64,000 bases of DNA. Source: Ktedonobacter racemifer DSM 44963 (GTDB lineage Bacteria; Chloroflexota; Ktedonobacteria; Ktedonobacterales; Ktedonobacteraceae). The notes under the pieces were generated by a model, which ran no database searches, had not been told where the DNA came from, and saw only the letters and a program-made list of their open reading frames with translations. A program made the translations under genes and the position numbers. Below, one piece after another: positions 62,301 to 64,000 of this stretch (position 1 is the first letter of the stretch; each line of letters begins with the position of its first letter). Location: NCBI RefSeq assembly GCF_000178855.1, contig NZ_ADVG01000003.1, positions 2,343,341-2,407,340 on the forward strand, given 5' to 3'.

Positions 62301-62576
62301 TATAAAATACCTCTTCAATGTGTGGCAGTGATTGAAACGATCTCATCTCTAGTAGCATAGACGTAGCCTGACGCAAACTATCAAGCGGTGAGGTATAAAT
62401 TTGGGAATTCCGTATGCGGAATCAGGATAATTCGATGAGGAATCTGCTCTCTTTTTGAGAGGAGATCCACTCACAGATTTATCAAAATTTCGCCCACACG
62501 GATTCCCAAATTTACATCCAGAGCCTTTGTCGAACCTTCAGCTCATTTTCTCGTGTGGACTAATGCAAGAAAAGCT

Positions 62577-62714
62577 CGAATTTACAAAAACGGTGTGCAA
62601 ACGTTCTCTTGTAGAGCGGGTTTTCAGGCAGTCAATGGCTGTGCTGCTCATGATTGGCGCTGATTTCCTACATTTCGCGCTGATTTTGGCTCACTATTGG
62701 CGCTTATTACCAGT
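62577..62714 (+). repeat. interspersed repeat, copy D
   Basis: Begins CTCGAATTTACAAAAACGG and keeps CTTGTAGAGCGG, CAATGGCTGTGCTGCTCA and the end TTATTACCAG. It is more diverged than copies A-C. TTCCCAAATTTACA lies about 65 bp upstream, mirroring 37560-37635. The region 62301-62576 otherwise contains the motif AAATTTGGGAATTCC (62397-62411) and no gene. Confidence 0.55.
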
Positions 62715-62792
62715 GATCACTCGTACATCTGTCCCTGGGAAAAGCTCTCTTTCTCTGGATTGAACCGTCTTCCCACTGCTCATCGCCCGGAG

Positions 62793-63227
62793 CTAGAGCG
62801 GAATGACGGCGATAGCGTCCATCTCCACAAGAAAATCCGGGTGTGCCAGCCCTGAGACAAAGATTCCGGTGATAGTGGGTGGATTTGGTTGGTGTCCCCA
62901 GAACTGTTGAAAGGCCGCAAAACCTGCTTGCAATGATTGCCCCTGAACCAGGTAAACATTCCATTTAATAATGTGTTCTGGCCTGGCGCCAGCAGCAGCG
63001 AGGGCAGTGCGCAAGTTTCTCAGGACCTGGTGCGTCTGAGCGACGAGGTCTCCTTTCCCTACGATATTGCCCTGGGTGTCAACAGCATCTTGCCCACCAA
63101 TGTAGATCGTTTTTGCCGGTCCTGTGACGGTGATTACCTGTGTGAAAGCAGGATTTTTATGCAGAGTCTCAGGGATGAGATGTTGTACTGAGCCGTGGAT
63201 TGGGCTCTCTTCTGGATTCTGGGTCAT
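62793..63227 (-). CDS. RidA-family protein
   Basis: A 144-residue YjgF/YER057c/UK114 protein. RidA members deaminate reactive enamine/imine intermediates. Visible features are the N-terminal AFTQVITVTGPAKTIYIGGQ, GNIVGKGDLVAQTHQVLRNL, the conserved AAAGARPEHIIKWNVYLVQG and, at the end, PTITGIFVSGLAHPDFLVEM with DAIAVIPL. The Arg usually found before the catalytic Glu near the C-terminus is replaced here (AHPDFLVEMDA keeps the Glu). The ATG at 63227 has AGAGG about eight bases upstream. Confidence 0.85.
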   Translation of the reverse strand: MTQNPEESPIHGSVQHLIPETLHKNPAFTQVITVTGPAKTIYIGGQDAVDTQGNIVGKGDLVAQTHQVLRNLRTALAAAGARPEHIIKWNVYLVQGQSLQAGFAAFQQFWGHQPNPPTITGIFVSGLAHPDFLVEMDAIAVIPL

Positions 63228-63793
63228 AGGTGTTGCCTCTCTTTTCTGAACGTTATTGGTTGCGTACCTCATTGCTTGCTCTATTCTATCTTCCAATGAG
63301 GGCAAGATTGATCCTCTTTTTGCCGGTTGTAATCTTGCTCTTGAAGGTCATTTTTGCCAAGTTCTTCATGAAGTTTTTTCCCCAATTCGACGGCGCACCC
63401 AAATCTGCGCATTATGTGACGCGAGGTATCATCCTGTGCCTGTCAATTTACAAAACAGTGCTGAATGAAGCGGGAGATGGAGCGGGTTCTCGAACATTCA
63501 ATGGTTGAACTGTCCACTCTTCACGCTGATTGTATGACTTTGCGTCATCGTCTCCCCAACCAAGTAGCCTCATTGAAACCACATCAGGGAAGAGAAGCAA
63601 CAGACCTGAACATGATATGTCCCTGCTCATGGAAAGCGGAAAAAAGAGTGTGGATGGTTGAGGTTGAGAGAGTGTGGACGTGGTGGGAAGTGATGTGCAG
63701 AGGACGTCGCTGGCCATACGGCTCCAACCGTTCAGCCGCAGAGCTGAACAGGTCAGAGAACGTCTCCGTTGTGTTCGTCGTCCAAGCTCCGCT
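63228..63793. repeat. non-coding stretch with repeat copy E
   Basis: 63443-63560 is a diverged copy of the interspersed repeat (AATTTACAAAACAGTG... CATTCAATGGTTGAACTG... GACTTTGCGTCATC). The rest has no supported gene. Confidence 0.4.
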
Positions 63794-63985
63794 TCACCAG
63801 AGCGCCAGTTGCCGAAAATGGCGCTGGCTGGCCGAGAGGCGACGCTCCTCGGCCAGGGCTTCCTGCATCATGAGGGCGAAATAGTCTTCCAAGGGCACCT
63901 GTTGCCCGTAGAGAGGTTGTGTTGCAAGAAATTGAAGGAAGACAAAATAAGTAGAAAGGGGTTCTGATTGTTGAGTTTATCCTGC
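63794..63985 (-). pseudogene. C-terminal end of an unrecognised protein
   Basis: The minus strand reads VFLQFLATQPLYGQQVPLED, YFALMMQEALAEERRLSASQ and RHFRQLALW, then a stop. An in-frame TAA lies upstream near 63980 and there is no start codon, so this is a fragment or a frameshifted gene whose front lies beyond the window. Confidence 0.35.
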
Positions 63986-64000
63986 TACTCCAAAGAGCTT

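Overview
The window looks like an accessory, insertion-sequence-rich stretch of a chromosome (or large plasmid) from a spore-forming, multicellular Chloroflexota bacterium of the Ktedonobacteria type. This is inference from gene content: many TnpB elements, IS110, IS66, IS1182, ISL3 and IS6-type elements, secreted PQQ-like propeller proteins, a LiaS/NarL-type two-component pair and an envelope operon. No rRNA, tRNA, CRISPR array or replication origin was seen.

Layout. 0-8 kb: a TnpB gene open at the left edge, an acyl-CoA ligase fragment cut by a small MITE, a frameshifted RdgB/Ham1 gene, an S51 peptidase, a broken transposase and a truncated TnpB element inserted in an ISL3 remnant. 8-17 kb: two propeller proteins around a mosaic IS6 relic, a second MITE, two uncharacterised genes and an intact TnpB element. 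17-24 kb: an ISL3 transposase split by an IS66-type transposon that carries a SUKH-like gene and has an IS110 inserted in its own terminal repeat. 24-32 kb: an LRR protein, small membrane proteins, an AACGT-rich cassette, TnpB, group II intron and IS1182 relics, an alpha/beta hydrolase and a broken DUF692 gene. 32-42 kb: a TnpB element with a divergent HTH gene, a PP2C-like protein, a propeller lipoprotein framed by nested inverted repeats, another intact TnpB element, a PPOX-like protein and a degraded TnpB gene. 42-50.6 kb: a methyltransferase, an MFS gene broken by a frameshift and an IS6-type insertion, a truncated Tn3 transposase and a response regulator/histidine kinase pair. 50.9-54.8 kb: a divergent three-gene envelope operon (GT39, MprF-like, GtrA). 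54.8-62 kb: a nested insertion in which an IS1182 gene is split by an IS110, itself split by a group II intron and by a second IS110. 62-64 kb: a small membrane protein, RidA and copies of an interspersed repeat.

Main points for follow-up. (1) Three related TnpB elements carry, divergently from tnpB, a tiny ribbon-helix-helix gene with an inverted-repeat operator between the two genes; a fourth, different TnpB element has a small helix-turn-helix gene in the same place. No TnpA is present. (2) Base-exact boundaries of three IS110 copies show that joining right end to left end builds TTGACA-N17-TATAAT (TATACT in one copy), followed by a conserved structured leader that is a bridge-RNA candidate. 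(3) The nested insertions can be unpicked by rejoining target sequences. (4) Several interspersed and inverted repeats surround the propeller genes.
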